Counted from the stretch's first letter, positions 29,031 through 38,122 are shown. The stretch is DNA of 64,000 nt from DASRDU01 sp035560235 (GCA_035560235.1 DATMAG010000116.1:124001-188000), one strand, 5' to 3'. The notes: generated from the letters alone by a model not told the origin. Numbers and translations are program-made.

Positions 29031-30485
29031 ATGACCATTCCTGCTGACTCCCTGCGCCGGATTGCCGCGCTCAAAAGCGCGGATGATTTTGCCCGCTGCC
29101 TCGCGCAGCTCGGCCTTGAACTGCAGTTTGATCGTGAACTGCTCTCAGCCCCGGACTCTCCGCTCGCTGCGCCTTTTCAGCTCGGCGAAATCGCCATCGG
29201 CAATCGTTTCTGCATTCTGCCCATGGAAGGCTGGGACGGCACCGAAGACGGCAAACCAACTGAACTGACCGCGCGGCGGTGGCGCAATTTTGGCGCGAGC
29301 GGCGCAAAGCTGATCTGGGGCGGCGAGGCCGTTGCCGTGCGCCACGACGGGCGCGCCAATCCGAACCAACTGCTGCTCAATGATGACACGCTCGGTTCAA
29401 TCGCAGAGTTGCGTGATGTGTTGCTTGAAGCTCACCGCGAAAGGTGCGGCGCGACCGATGACCTGCTCATCGGCCTGCAACTGACTCATTCGGGCCGCTT
29501 CGCCCGGCCGGATGACAAGCGCAGGCTGGAACCGAAGATTCTTTATCATCACCCGCTGCTTGACCGGAAGTTCGGCATCAGGGCTGACGATCCGCTGCTG
29601 ACCGATGCTGAAATTGATCTGCTGATCGAGGATTTTGTCAGCGCAGCCAGGCGCGCGCAGGCCGCAGGCTTTGCGTTCGTGGACATCAAGCATTGTCACG
29701 GCTACCTCGGTCACGAATTTCTGAGCGCAAACACGCGCGTGGGCCGGTACGGCGGCAGCTTTGAAAACCGCACGCGCTTTCTGCGTGAAATCGTCGCCGG
29801 AATCAGACGCGATGCGCCGGGGCTGCTGATTGGCGTGCGGGTGAGCGCGTTTGATCTGCTGCCTTTCAAAATGGGCAGCGACCGGCGCGGCGTGCCGGAA
29901 AGTTTTGAGGGCCGCTATCCGTATGCTTTCGGCTGCGACGCTGACGATCCGCTGCAGATCAACCTGACCGAGACATTTCAGTTTCTCGATCTGCTTGACG
30001 AATTGCAGATCAGGCTGGTCTGCATCACGGCTGGCAGCCCGTACTACAACCCGCATATTCAGCGGCCCGCGCTCTTTCCTCCGTCTGATGGTTACGAACC
30101 GCCCGAAGACCCGCTCGTCGGTGTGGCGCGGCAGATCAGCGTGACGAGTCAGCTCAAGGCGCGTTACCCGCAACTCGCCATCGTCGGTTCAGGCTATACC
30201 TATTTGCAGGACTGGCTGCCGCACGTCGCGCAGCATTACGTCCGCACCGGGCAGGTTGATTTTGTCGGTCTTGGCCGGATGGTGCTCGCTTATCCCGAAC
30301 TGCCTTACGACGTGCTGCACGGCGCGAAGCTGCAAACGAAACGGCTCTGCCGCACCTTCAGCGACTGCACGACAGGCCCGCGCAACGGGCTGGTGTCGGG
30401 CTGCTATCCGCTCGACCCGTTTTACAAAAAACATCCGCAGGCCGAACTGCTGAAGGAAGCAAAGCAGCGGCTGAAAAATGACTGA
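29031..30485 (+). CDS. FMN-dependent NADH:flavin oxidoreductase (Old Yellow Enzyme family), 484 aa
   Basis: FMN-binding TIM barrel. Landmarks: FCILPMEGWDGTEDG at the first strand, LQLTHSGRFARP, a catalytic-type HCHGYLGHEFLS, the phosphate-binding NTRVGRYGGSFENRTRFLREI, LIGVRVSAFD, and GLGRMVLAYPELP near the end. The C-terminal segment RLCRTFSDCTTGPRNGLVSG has cysteines spaced C-x5-C-x10-C, reminiscent of the iron-sulfur segment of 2,4-dienoyl-CoA reductase-like members, but not the canonical spacing. The gene overlaps the GMC oxidoreductase by 8 bases. Substrate unknown. Confidence 0.9.
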   Translation: MTIPADSLRRIAALKSADDFARCLAQLGLELQFDRELLSAPDSPLAAPFQLGEIAIGNRFCILPMEGWDGTEDGKPTELTARRWRNFGASGAKLIWGGEAVAVRHDGRANPNQLLLNDDTLGSIAELRDVLLEAHRERCGATDDLLIGLQLTHSGRFARPDDKRRLEPKILYHHPLLDRKFGIRADDPLLTDAEIDLLIEDFVSAARRAQAAGFAFVDIKHCHGYLGHEFLSANTRVGRYGGSFENRTRFLREIVAGIRRDAPGLLIGVRVSAFDLLPFKMGSDRRGVPESFEGRYPYAFGCDADDPLQINLTETFQFLDLLDELQIRLVCITAGSPYYNPHIQRPALFPPSDGYEPPEDPLVGVARQISVTSQLKARYPQLAIVGSGYTYLQDWLPHVAQHYVRTGQVDFVGLGRMVLAYPELPYDVLHGAKLQTKRLCRTFSDCTTGPRNGLVSGCYPLDPFYKKHPQAELLKEAKQRLKND

Positions 30486-32199
30486 GAGTAAAATTCAGAA
30501 TGGTATGAAACAACAGGCTCATCAGCAGATTTATGACGCAATCATCGTCGGTTCAGGCGCAGCCGGAGGCATTGCCGCGCATGTTCTGGTCAACAAGGGG
30601 CTGAATGTGCTGCTGCTTGAAATCGGGCCGAAGTGGAATCCGGCAGAGATCTATCACACCGAACACACGTGGCCTTACGAAATGCCCTATCGCGGCCTGG
30701 GCAGACCCGGACAGTACGACGGGCTGTGGAAGATCAACGCTTATACCGAACATCTTTACGTCAATCCGCGTGTTGATAAATATGCCGTCGCGCCCGGCAC
30801 CGATTTTCACTGGACGCGCATTCACGCCGTTGGCGGGCGCACCAACACGTGGGGCCGCGTCAGCCTGCGCATGTCGGAAGATGATTTCAAGCCGAAGTCG
30901 CGCCAGGACGGCGTTGGTGAGGACTGGCCGATTTCATATCAGGACGTGGCGCCGTATTACGACAAGGCCGAAACGCTGATGGGTGTGTTCGGCACACGCG
31001 AAGGTCTTGAAGTTCTGCCCGATGGCATTTACCTGCCGCCGCCGCCGCTGCGGTGCGGTGAAATGAAACTGGTGGCAGGCGGCAAAAAGCTTGGCATTCC
31101 GGTCATCACGGCGCGCAAGGCGATGCTGACGCGCAATTATGACGGGCGCGCGGCGTGTCATTACTGCGGCGCGTGTGATCGCGGCTGTGCGACTTCATCG
31201 CGTTTCAATTCGCTGGATGCCATCATTCCGAAGCTGCTCGGCAAGCCGAATTTCACGCTGCGGCTGCACGCGGCGGCGCATCGCGTCATCATTGATCCAA
31301 AGACAAACAAAGCGCGCGGCATCGCTTTCATTGACACGCAGAACAAACAGGAATACGAGGCCCTGGCCAGAGTCGTTGTGCTTGGCGCGGGCGCGATGGA
31401 ATCAACGCGCATTCTGCTCAATTCAAAGACCCGCGAGCATCCGCGCGGGCTGGCCAACTCATCGGGCGTGCTTGGTCATTACCTGATGGACAGCATCAAG
31501 TCAGGTTTCATCAGCGGCTGGCTGCCCGATTTGAAAGGCGGCAAAGTCACCAACGATGACGGCGCAGGCGGCGGGCACACTTACATTCCGCGCCACACGA
31601 ACATCAAAGGCGGGCGCAAATCAGCGGTGTTGCGCGGCTGGCAGTTTCAGCCTGGCAGCGGCGCTGAAATGTTTCCGGGCTATTCGAAGCGAATGCCCGG
31701 CTTCGGTTCAGCGTTCAAGCAGAACGTGCGCGAACGCCTGCCCGCCATCATCTCGCTGGCGGGCTTTGGTGAATCGCTGCCGGACTTCAACAACTACTGC
31801 GAGATTGATCCGCACGGCCTCAAGGATCGTTACGGCATTCCGCAACTGCGCTTTCATTGTCGCTGGGGCGCAAACGATCTGAAGATGGCTGACGCGATGT
31901 ATGACAGCGCCGAAGAACTGCTGCGCGCTGCCGGGGCCGAAATCATTCCGTATCAGCGCCACGCGCCGCCGCCGCACGGCGATTCAACGCACGAAGTCGG
32001 CACGGCAAGAATGGGCGACAATCCGAAAACATCTGTACTCAACAAATGGTGCCAGGCGCACGAGATCAGTAACCTGTTCATCGTTGATGGCGCATCGTTC
32101 GTCTCGGTGTCAGAAAAGAACTGCACGCTGACGATTGCCGCGCTGGCGTGGCGGGCGTGCGATTATCTGGCTGAAGAGTTTCGCAAAGGCGATTTGTAA
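30478..32199 (+). CDS. GMC-family FAD oxidoreductase, 573 aa
   Basis: FAD-dependent GMC (choline/glucose dehydrogenase) enzyme. The N-terminal FAD motif is GSGAAGGIAAHVL with LLLEIGPKW. GGRTNTWGRVSLRM is a second flavin-binding loop. YCGACDRGCATSSRFNSLD is a Cys-rich stretch common in the subgroup close to glucoside 3-dehydrogenases. The C-terminal catalytic region has GDSTHEVGTARMGDNP and EKNCTLTIAALAWRACDYL, with Asn-Cys in place of the common Asn-Pro. No leader is visible. It is second in an operon with the flavin oxidoreductase and a cupin; all three may act on one substrate, perhaps a sugar, by inference. Confidence 0.9.
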   Translation: MTESKIQNGMKQQAHQQIYDAIIVGSGAAGGIAAHVLVNKGLNVLLLEIGPKWNPAEIYHTEHTWPYEMPYRGLGRPGQYDGLWKINAYTEHLYVNPRVDKYAVAPGTDFHWTRIHAVGGRTNTWGRVSLRMSEDDFKPKSRQDGVGEDWPISYQDVAPYYDKAETLMGVFGTREGLEVLPDGIYLPPPPLRCGEMKLVAGGKKLGIPVITARKAMLTRNYDGRAACHYCGACDRGCATSSRFNSLDAIIPKLLGKPNFTLRLHAAAHRVIIDPKTNKARGIAFIDTQNKQEYEALARVVVLGAGAMESTRILLNSKTREHPRGLANSSGVLGHYLMDSIKSGFISGWLPDLKGGKVTNDDGAGGGHTYIPRHTNIKGGRKSAVLRGWQFQPGSGAEMFPGYSKRMPGFGSAFKQNVRERLPAIISLAGFGESLPDFNNYCEIDPHGLKDRYGIPQLRFHCRWGANDLKMADAMYDSAEELLRAAGAEIIPYQRHAPPPHGDSTHEVGTARMGDNPKTSVLNKWCQAHEISNLFIVDGASFVSVSEKNCTLTIAALAWRACDYLAEEFRKGDL

Positions 32200-32227
32200 T
32201 CATCAGACGGAAAGTGAGCAGGAAATC

Positions 32228-32674
32228 ATGAAACGAATAATCATCGCAGCCGCGCTGATTATGGTCTGCCCGGTTCTCATTCAGCAGGCCATCGCCCACC
32301 GTTCGGTCAGAACCGTTCCTGCCGCCGATCAGGGTTATGTGCTTGAACGCGATGCCGAAGTGGCAAAGGAAGAACCTGGCCCGCACGGTGGCGGCGGGCG
32401 GTCAACGGGCTACAGCTTTTTTGAAAAAGCGCCGGATTACAAATTCGCCTTTCGCAAGCGGGTGCTCCATCCCGGCGCGGCGATTGGCTATCACCTGCAA
32501 AAGGAGGATGAGGTTTATTACGTCCTCAGCGGCACCGGCACCATGCAGATGAATGGGAAGGAATTTCCGGTCAAAGCCGGTGACGCGATTCTGACGCGGC
32601 CCGGCAGTTCGCACGGATTGCGGCAGACGGGCCGGGACGATCTGGTTTTAATCATCACTTACGAGAAAAAATGA
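32228..32674 (+). CDS. Exported cupin-domain protein, 148 aa
   Basis: The start is ATG 32228 after AGGAAA; it gives a signal peptide MKRIIIAAALIMVCPVLIQQAIA. The cupin fold is shown by PGAAIGYHLQKEDEVYYVLS with the two His/Glu of motif 1, and GDAILTRPGSSHGLRQTG with the His of motif 2. A divalent metal is likely. Third gene of the flavin oxidoreductase-GMC operon, 28 bases after the GMC stop. Since the two upstream enzymes appear cytoplasmic, it may bind or isomerise the product or substrate in the periplasm. Confidence 0.82.
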   Translation: MKRIIIAAALIMVCPVLIQQAIAHRSVRTVPAADQGYVLERDAEVAKEEPGPHGGGGRSTGYSFFEKAPDYKFAFRKRVLHPGAAIGYHLQKEDEVYYVLSGTGTMQMNGKEFPVKAGDAILTRPGSSHGLRQTGRDDLVLIITYEKK

Positions 32675-32820
32675 GCGCGTCAGCGGCCCGTCATCCACAT
32701 AATTTTCGCATTTACTTCCCGCCTCAATCCGGTTTACGATTGCGCTGCCTCGGTGTGACGGTCTCTCACTACTACTGCCCGAAACTTCTCAATTGATTGC
32801 TGCCCTTGAATTGAAGGCCC

Positions 32821-33594
32821 ATGAGCAGGCTGTTTTACGCTCTGATTATTGCGGGTGCGCTGTGCGTCACTGCCATTCGTCCGGCAGTTGCGCAGGGCGA
32901 TGAATCGCCGGTGGCTGTTGTCAAAAAATTCTATCAGCAGTTGCACGCGCGCAAATATGTCGAAGGCTTTCGCCTGTCGGTTTACAGCCCGGCGGTCGAG
33001 AGCCTGTCGCCGCAGGAGATCAGCGAACTTGAACCCGACTTTCAGCGACTGGCCGAACACCTGCCTGAAAACGTCGAAATCAGCGGCGAACAGATCAGCG
33101 GCGAGAACGCTACTGTCTTTGTCAGAATGTCCGGCGCAGAAAAGACCCAGGAAATCACACTCGTTAAAATTGACGGTCAGTGGCGCGTGGGCGACCGCGA
33201 GACTTACAAGGTGGTCAAACGGCAGGGCCGCGAATTCTTTTTCAACGTGCGAATCAGCGTCAGTGAAAACGAAGCAGTCGAATGGCTGGAAGAAATCTTC
33301 GGGGCTGAAACGATCTACTTCAAGGCCAGATCGAAGTTCACGACGCTTGAGGAACTGATTCAGCTTGGCGGTGTTTCAAAACAGCTCTCGGGCGGTTCAG
33401 AAAGCGGTTATCGTTTTGAGCTGACCCTCGCGCCCGATGGCCAGAGCTTCACCGTCAGCGCCGTTCCCGCAAAGTACGGGCACACGGGCCGTCGCAGCTT
33501 TTTCCTGGATCAGAAGGGCGTGATTCGCGCCGAAGACAGGAAGGGAGAACCAGCGACAGCGGCTTCACCGAAGTTTCAGCCTGGAAAGCCGTAA
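32821..33594 (+). CDS. Exported hypothetical protein, NTF2-like N-terminal domain, 257 aa
   Basis: Signal peptide MSRLFYALIIAGALCVTAIR with cleavage after about AVAQG. The mature N-terminal region, VAVVKKFYQQLHARKYVEGF followed by VKIDGQWRVGDRETYKVV, looks like a DUF4878/NTF2-like fold. The C-terminal half (about 130-250), with FFNVRISVSENEAVEWLEEI and PAKYGHTGRRSFFLDQKGVIR, resembles the cleavable pilin-like DUF4870 or type IV pilin-like globular tail seen in Acidobacteria exported proteins, but I do not assign it with confidence. Confidence 0.6.
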   Translation: MSRLFYALIIAGALCVTAIRPAVAQGDESPVAVVKKFYQQLHARKYVEGFRLSVYSPAVESLSPQEISELEPDFQRLAEHLPENVEISGEQISGENATVFVRMSGAEKTQEITLVKIDGQWRVGDRETYKVVKRQGREFFFNVRISVSENEAVEWLEEIFGAETIYFKARSKFTTLEELIQLGGVSKQLSGGSESGYRFELTLAPDGQSFTVSAVPAKYGHTGRRSFFLDQKGVIRAEDRKGEPATAASPKFQPGKP

Positions 33595-33749
33595 ACAGTG
33601 GTTCGCCCCAGTGCAGTTTCAGTTCATTGCAGGGTACCCGGAAGGATTTATTTATCGGTTCGCAATCCGTCATTGACAGACGACATCCTCTCTTCTCTTT
33701 GCCCACCCCCTGCCCCGATTCACCCGTCCGTTTATTTATGGGTGCCACT

Positions 33750-34190
33750 ATGACCAGACCTACGCTCAGCTACCGTATGCTCGGCCTCGTGCGCAATCTG
33801 ATCCACAATCGGCGCGCGGCGCGGCGCATTTCATCTGCGCTGCCGGTGCGCTTCTCCATTGTGCGCCTGCTTTCGGCTGCGCAGTCGCGCCGGTCACGCA
33901 GCATCTCAGCCATCACCACCGATCTCAGCCTGTCGGGACTGGCCCTGGAAACCAGCGTGATTCAGGTTGACAACTTTCACGTCTCGCTCAGTTCGGATAT
34001 GACCTCAAAGCAGTTTCTGGAAATCGAACTCGATCTGCCCGACCGTCGCATCAGGATTGAAGGCCAGCCGCTGCGTTATGAACGCCGCAATTCAGGCACC
34101 GGCAATTATGTCGTCGGCGTGAAGATCATCAGCATGTCGCCCGAAGACTGGCAGACTTACGAAGAGTATTTGAAAGAGGCGGGAAGATAA
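33750..34190 (+). CDS. PilZ-domain protein, 146 aa
   Basis: A PilZ-like protein, the family that binds cyclic di-GMP. An RRAARRISSALPVRFS stretch stands in the place of the RxxxR motif (R at about 22 and 26), and TTDLSLSGLALET matches the (D/N)xSxxG motif. The start chosen is ATG 33750, close after another in-frame ATG at 33738; neither has a strong Shine-Dalgarno sequence. It ends in a charged helix. It is followed by a heptamer hairpin. No GGDEF or EAL gene is near. Confidence 0.75.
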   Translation: MTRPTLSYRMLGLVRNLIHNRRAARRISSALPVRFSIVRLLSAAQSRRSRSISAITTDLSLSGLALETSVIQVDNFHVSLSSDMTSKQFLEIELDLPDRRIRIEGQPLRYERRNSGTGNYVVGVKIISMSPEDWQTYEEYLKEAGR

Positions 34191-34191
34191 C

Positions 34192-34303
34192 CAGTTTGCG
34201 GATTGCGGATTGCGGAAAAGACAGCCGCTGTGTCAAGGCTGCGCAGGCAGGACTGGGACTTGCACAAACGGCAGTCAATTCCGCAATCCGCAATCCGCAA
34301 TCC
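34192..34303. repeat. Hairpin of GCGGATT heptamers
   Basis: The left arm ends at 34216 and the right arm spans 34279-34303; at least 22 bases match exactly as reverse complements. The units are TGCGGAT repeated three times. It lies between the PilZ gene and the convergent mqnD gene. Confidence 0.9.
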
Positions 34304-34341
34304 CTCTCACAGCCCAGGCCACGCGACCTCAGCCACTGCCC

Positions 34342-35181
34342 CTATTCCACAAATTCAACCGTGACCTGACGCGGAATGACGCCCCTGCGAAAGCCCTCGT
34401 CAAGCATCAGCTGCACGGCTTTGCGGTCAGCATCGGTGTAACCGAGCGTGCTTTTGTTGACCCACATCGCCACGAACTGATCGGCCAGCGCCACCGGCAT
34501 TTCACGCGCAAACTGCATCGCGTATCGGAGTGCCTCCTGGCGATGAGCGAGCGAATACTGAATGCTGTAATGCAGCCAGTACGACACCTGCCGCTGCAAC
34601 TGCGGCCCCAGATCGCGCCTGATGAAATTGCCGCCCATCGGCAGCGGCAGCCCTGTTTCCTGCTTCCACCACGCGCCGAGGTCAACGATCTTTTTTAACC
34701 CGTCTTCCTGATAGGTCAGTTGCCCCTCGTGAATCAGCAGCCCGGCGTCGTAATTTCCGGCCACGACTTCATCAATGATTTTGTCGAACTCGACCACGCC
34801 GTATTCAAATTCCGGCGTGTGCAGCCGCAAAGCCAGATACGCGCTTGTCAGCGTGCCCGGCACGGCGATGCGCCGGTTTCTGATTTCAGTTTCAGGAAAG
34901 GCCTCGCGCGCCACAACAATCGGCCCGTAACCATCACCAATGCTCGCCCCGTGCGGCAGCAGCGCGTAATGATCCGCGATGTAAGCGTAAGTGTGAAACG
35001 ATGCCGCCGTCACATCATATTCCCGCGTCGTCATCGCCACCTGATTGAGCGTCTGAATGTCTTTCAGGACGTGCGTAAACTTCAGCTCGCCCGTCTCAAT
35101 TTTGTCAGTGGCGAGGCCGTAGAACATAAAGGCATCGTCGGAATCAGGGCTGTGTGCAACTTTGATTTCGCGTTTGTTCAT
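34342..35181 (-). CDS. mqnD: 1,4-dihydroxy-6-naphthoate synthase, futalosine pathway, 279 aa
   Basis: Converts cyclic dehypoxanthine futalosine to 1,4-dihydroxy-6-naphthoate in menaquinone synthesis by the futalosine route. Family landmarks are SPDSDDAFMFYGLA near the N-terminus, GASIGDGYGPIVVA, LLIHEGQLTYQEDGLKKIVD, LGAWWKQETGLPLPMGG and NFIRRDLGPQL, which match the T. thermophilus enzyme pattern. The ATG at 35181 is used; a GTG at 35196, inside the repeat arm, would add five residues. Neither has a clear Shine-Dalgarno sequence. Same strand as mqnE and the prenyltransferase, separated from mqnE by about 290 bases of hairpins. Confidence 0.93.
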   Translation of the reverse strand: MNKREIKVAHSPDSDDAFMFYGLATDKIETGELKFTHVLKDIQTLNQVAMTTREYDVTAASFHTYAYIADHYALLPHGASIGDGYGPIVVAREAFPETEIRNRRIAVPGTLTSAYLALRLHTPEFEYGVVEFDKIIDEVVAGNYDAGLLIHEGQLTYQEDGLKKIVDLGAWWKQETGLPLPMGGNFIRRDLGPQLQRQVSYWLHYSIQYSLAHRQEALRYAMQFAREMPVALADQFVAMWVNKSTLGYTDADRKAVQLMLDEGFRRGVIPRQVTVEFVE

Positions 35182-35191
35182 AAGAAATTTG

Positions 35192-35332
35192 TCCACGAAG
35201 TCACACGAAGAATCACGAAGAAAATTCAGACAGGATGAACAGGATGAACAGGATTTTTGCGCTGGAAAGAATCTGTTTTATCTCGTCAATCCTGTCAAAA
35301 AATCTTTGTGCTGCTTCGTGCGACTTCGTGGA
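35192..35332. repeat. Nested hairpins of CACGAAG and GGATGAACA units
   Basis: The outer arms (35192-35220 and 35304-35332) are reverse complements made of ACACGAAG/CACGAAG units. Inside, CAGGATGAACAGGATGAACA is a 10-base tandem unit whose complement AATCCTGTC occurs at about 35288-35297. The outer left arm abuts the mqnD start, so it lies in the mqnD leader. Confidence 0.8.
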
Positions 35333-35386
35333 TGAAGCAAAATTGATGCAGATAACATCAGGACACTGATTGAAAATGCCTGTTTC

Positions 35387-35440
35387 GGAGAGACGGCGTT
35401 CGGAGTTCCAGCTGAAGCTGGAACTCCGAACACCGTCTCC
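35387..35440. repeat. Perfect 16-bp palindromic hairpin with 2-base loop
   Basis: GTTCGGAGTTCCAGCT (35398-35413) is exactly complementary to 35416-35431; a further six bases (AGACGG/CCGTCT) pair outside with one mismatch. The loop is only GA (or TGAA if a pair opens). It lies between mqnE and mqnD. It has no T-run, so it is more cruciform- or processing-like than a terminator. Confidence 0.85.
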
Positions 35441-35472
35441 TGACGTGACCTGATTCAATAACTGTCTCAATG

Positions 35473-36585
35473 TCAGGCCGCGGCGTACTCGCGCAGCGGA
35501 TGATACAGCGTGTCGCGTTCGATGGCGGTAAATCCGGCTTCGCTGATGAGGCGAATGATTTCTTCCTTCGTCGCTTCGTTGTCGCTGCGGTTTTCGACGA
35601 GGTAGGACTCCATCAGTTCGCCGCCTTTCATAATCGTGCCGTCAAAATCGTTCGCGCCGAAATGGAGTGCGGTCTGCGCCAGCCGCTTGCCGAGCATCAC
35701 CCAGTAGGCTTTGATGTGATCAATGTTGTCGAGCAGCAGGCGCGACACGGCCATGACTTTCAGGCTGTCAATGCCTGACGGCCCCGGCAGGTGCGCCAGT
35801 TGCGATCCGGGCGGGTAAAAGGCGAGCGGAATGAAGCACTGAAAGCCGCCCGATTTGTCCTGCTGTTCGCGCAGCCGGACGAGATGATCCACGCGGTCTT
35901 CGTAAGTTTCGATGTGGCCGTAAAGCATCGTCGCGTTGGTTTTCAGACCCGCCGCGTGAACCTTGCCCGCAAGATCGAGCCACCGCTGACCGTCGGTTTT
36001 GTGCGTGCAGATTTTCCGGCGCGTCTCTTCGGCAAAGACTTCAGCGCCACCGCCCGGACACGAATCCATGCCTGCGGCGCGCAGCTTTTCGATGACTTCC
36101 TCATCGCTCATCTTGTAGAACTTTGCAAAGAAGTCGAGTTCGACCATCGTGAAGGCTTTCAGATGAAGCTGCGGGTAATGTTTCTTGAGCGATGAAAGCA
36201 GGTCGGTGTAATACGAAAACGGCAGGCGCGTGTTCAGGCCGCCGACGATGTGCAGTTCAGTTGCGCCCTGCGCGACGGCTTCACCGGCGGTCTGCAAGGC
36301 TTCTTCAAGGCTGTGCGTGTAACCGCCTTCCTGATTGTGCTTGACGAAAAAGCCGCAGAATTTGCAGTCGGCGTAACAGTAATTCGTCGGGTTGAGATGA
36401 CGATTGACGTTGAAATAGGTCGCAAGACCGTGTTTGCGGCGGCGCACAATGTCGGCCAGGCGGCCCACACCGTGCAGATCGTCGCTTTGAAACAGGGTCA
36501 TGCCATCCGCAAAGCTCAGCCGTTCGCCAGCCATCACGCGGGCGGCAATCGGTTCAAGCTGCGGATCAAGAAAGTAACTGTTCAT
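35473..36585 (-). CDS. mqnE: Aminodeoxyfutalosine synthase, radical SAM, 370 aa
   Basis: Radical SAM enzyme that joins chorismate-derived 3-[(1-carboxyvinyl)oxy]benzoate and SAM to make aminodeoxyfutalosine. The cluster-binding motif is C70-x3-C74-x2-C77 within NPTNYCYADCKFCGFF; the upstream VMAGERLSFADGMTLFQSDD and YFNVNRHLNPTN are typical of MqnE rather than MqnC. The start is ATG 36585 with an AGGAG Shine-Dalgarno. It precedes mqnD in the same direction; the thioredoxin-like gene upstream is 26 bases away. Confidence 0.94.
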   Translation of the reverse strand: MNSYFLDPQLEPIAARVMAGERLSFADGMTLFQSDDLHGVGRLADIVRRRKHGLATYFNVNRHLNPTNYCYADCKFCGFFVKHNQEGGYTHSLEEALQTAGEAVAQGATELHIVGGLNTRLPFSYYTDLLSSLKKHYPQLHLKAFTMVELDFFAKFYKMSDEEVIEKLRAAGMDSCPGGGAEVFAEETRRKICTHKTDGQRWLDLAGKVHAAGLKTNATMLYGHIETYEDRVDHLVRLREQQDKSGGFQCFIPLAFYPPGSQLAHLPGPSGIDSLKVMAVSRLLLDNIDHIKAYWVMLGKRLAQTALHFGANDFDGTIMKGGELMESYLVENRSDNEATKEEIIRLISEAGFTAIERDTLYHPLREYAAA

Positions 36586-36611
36586 GGTTTGAGACTCCTG
36601 GCAGCGTCGGC

Positions 36612-37265
36612 TCATTTCTGTTTGTCCGACAACTGCTGTCTGATGAAATCCTCGACTTCGGCTTTGTTCATCTCGCCTGCCACGACACGCGCGCTGATCG
36701 TCGGCGCGGCGCTGTTGTGTGCGTCTTTCGATGCGTTCAGCGCTTCAGCGCGAAAGAGCAGCGTGAGCGGCGTTCCCCATTTGCGGTCTTTGTCGCCAGC
36801 CTGCATCCGCATTTTGTAATGCGTCGTCACGGTGCGATCCCTGAGCTGATCGTCGCTTTCCAGGCAGACCGGGTATTCGGTTTTATGCCGACTGACAAAG
36901 TCGCGCAGTTCATCCCTGCTTGAATATTCGCAGACGCCGATGACGGCGAGGCCTTTTTTGCGATACTTCTCGTGCAGCGATCTGACCGTCTGCACGTCAA
37001 AGTTGCTGTTGTGACACCACGCGGCGAAATAAGTCAGCAGCACCAGCTTCTGCCCGCGCACCGCTTCGCGCAGGTTGAGCGTTCGGCCTTCTTCAAGCGC
37101 GGGAAAGATGAAATCAGCGAGTTCAATTTCAGCTTCTCTGAGCGAGGCAAAATCGTGATCGCTCAGTTCCTGCGCGAAACGATCGGCGTGCAGCGGCCAG
37201 GCGCACAACAGCACGGCGCACAGGGCAGCCGGAGTTGTTCGCATTGTTTTGCCCAGGCTGTTCAT
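36612..37265 (-). CDS. Exported thioredoxin-like protein with a single-Cys active site, 217 aa
   Basis: AhpC/TlpA-like thioredoxin fold with a Sec signal (MRTTPAALCAVLLCAWPLHA after a short N-terminal stretch). The active-site loop is YFAAWCHNSNFD: C84 is present but the second Cys of W-C-x-x-C is Ser87, so classical dithiol reduction is not possible with this pair. The rest, LAVIGVCEYSSRDELRDFVSRH and YPVCLESDDQLRDRTVTTHY, is like TlpA-type envelope proteins. It sits inside the menaquinone operon, overlapping the prenyltransferase gene by 4 bases (ATGA). Confidence 0.8.
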   Translation of the reverse strand: MNSLGKTMRTTPAALCAVLLCAWPLHADRFAQELSDHDFASLREAEIELADFIFPALEEGRTLNLREAVRGQKLVLLTYFAAWCHNSNFDVQTVRSLHEKYRKKGLAVIGVCEYSSRDELRDFVSRHKTEYPVCLESDDQLRDRTVTTHYKMRMQAGDKDRKWGTPLTLLFRAEALNASKDAHNSAAPTISARVVAGEMNKAEVEDFIRQQLSDKQK

Positions 37266-38122
37266 CGCATCAGAAAAATGTCAGCCGCCACGGTCACAAA
37301 CAGAATCACGCTGACAAAAGCGTTGGTCGTAAAGAAAGCCGCATTCAGCCGCGACAGATCATCGGCCCTGACGATGCTGTGCTGATAAACGAGCAGCGCG
37401 GCAGTCGCCATGACGCCAAGCAGCCCGATCCAGTGCAGCCCGGTCAGCACGTAAACCGCAACGAGCGCGGCAAACATTCCGGCGTGCAGCAGCCGCGCAA
37501 TCCATAAAGCCTTCGCAATGCCGAATCGCTGCGGCACCGAGCGCAGCCCGGTTCTGACATCGAACTCGTAATCCTGACACGCATAGATCACATCGAATCC
37601 GGCAGTCCACAGCATCACTGACAGACTGAGCAGCAGCGGAACCGGCGAATCAATCGCGCCGCGCACGGCAATCCACGCTCCCGTCGGCGCAATCGAAAGA
37701 CACCAGCCAAGCACCAGATGCGCCAGCGAGGTGAATCGCTTCGTGTAGGAATAGAGCAGCACCGAACCGAGCGCAACCGGCGCAAGTATCAGCGTCAGCC
37801 GGTTGAGCATAAACGCCGCAAAGAAAAACAGCAGCGACGAAGCGAGCGTGAAAAGCGCGACAAACCTTGCGCTCAGCAATCCGGCAGGCAGCGCGCGCAT
37901 CGCCGTGCGCGGATTGGCTGCGTCGTATTCACGATCCACCAGCCGGTTGAAAGCCATCGCGGCTGAACGCGCTCCGACCATCGCCACCACGATCCAGAAT
38001 ATCTGCCTGAACGCGGGCAGCCCGTTTGCCGCCAGCACTGCGCCGAGAAAAGCAAAGGGCAGCGCAAAGAGCGTGTGCTCAATCTTGATCATCTCAAGGG
38101 TGATTTTCAGGCTGCGAAACAT
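37262..38122 (-). CDS. UbiA-type prenyltransferase (MqnP-like), 286 aa
   Basis: Integral membrane prenyltransferase expected to attach the isoprenoid tail to the naphthoate ring of the futalosine pathway. First Asp-rich motif NRLVDREYDAANPRT and second motif in DVIYACQDYEFDVRTGL. At least eight hydrophobic segments follow the initial EHTLFALPFAFLGAVL. It lies 6 bases after the UbiX-type gene and overlaps the thioredoxin-like gene, so UbiX-UbiA-TlpA-MqnE-MqnD form one minus-strand cluster. Context, rather than sequence alone, points to MqnP instead of ubiquinone UbiA. Confidence 0.88.
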   Translation of the reverse strand: MFRSLKITLEMIKIEHTLFALPFAFLGAVLAANGLPAFRQIFWIVVAMVGARSAAMAFNRLVDREYDAANPRTAMRALPAGLLSARFVALFTLASSLLFFFAAFMLNRLTLILAPVALGSVLLYSYTKRFTSLAHLVLGWCLSIAPTGAWIAVRGAIDSPVPLLLSLSVMLWTAGFDVIYACQDYEFDVRTGLRSVPQRFGIAKALWIARLLHAGMFAALVAVYVLTGLHWIGLLGVMATAALLVYQHSIVRADDLSRLNAAFFTTNAFVSVILFVTVAADIFLMR

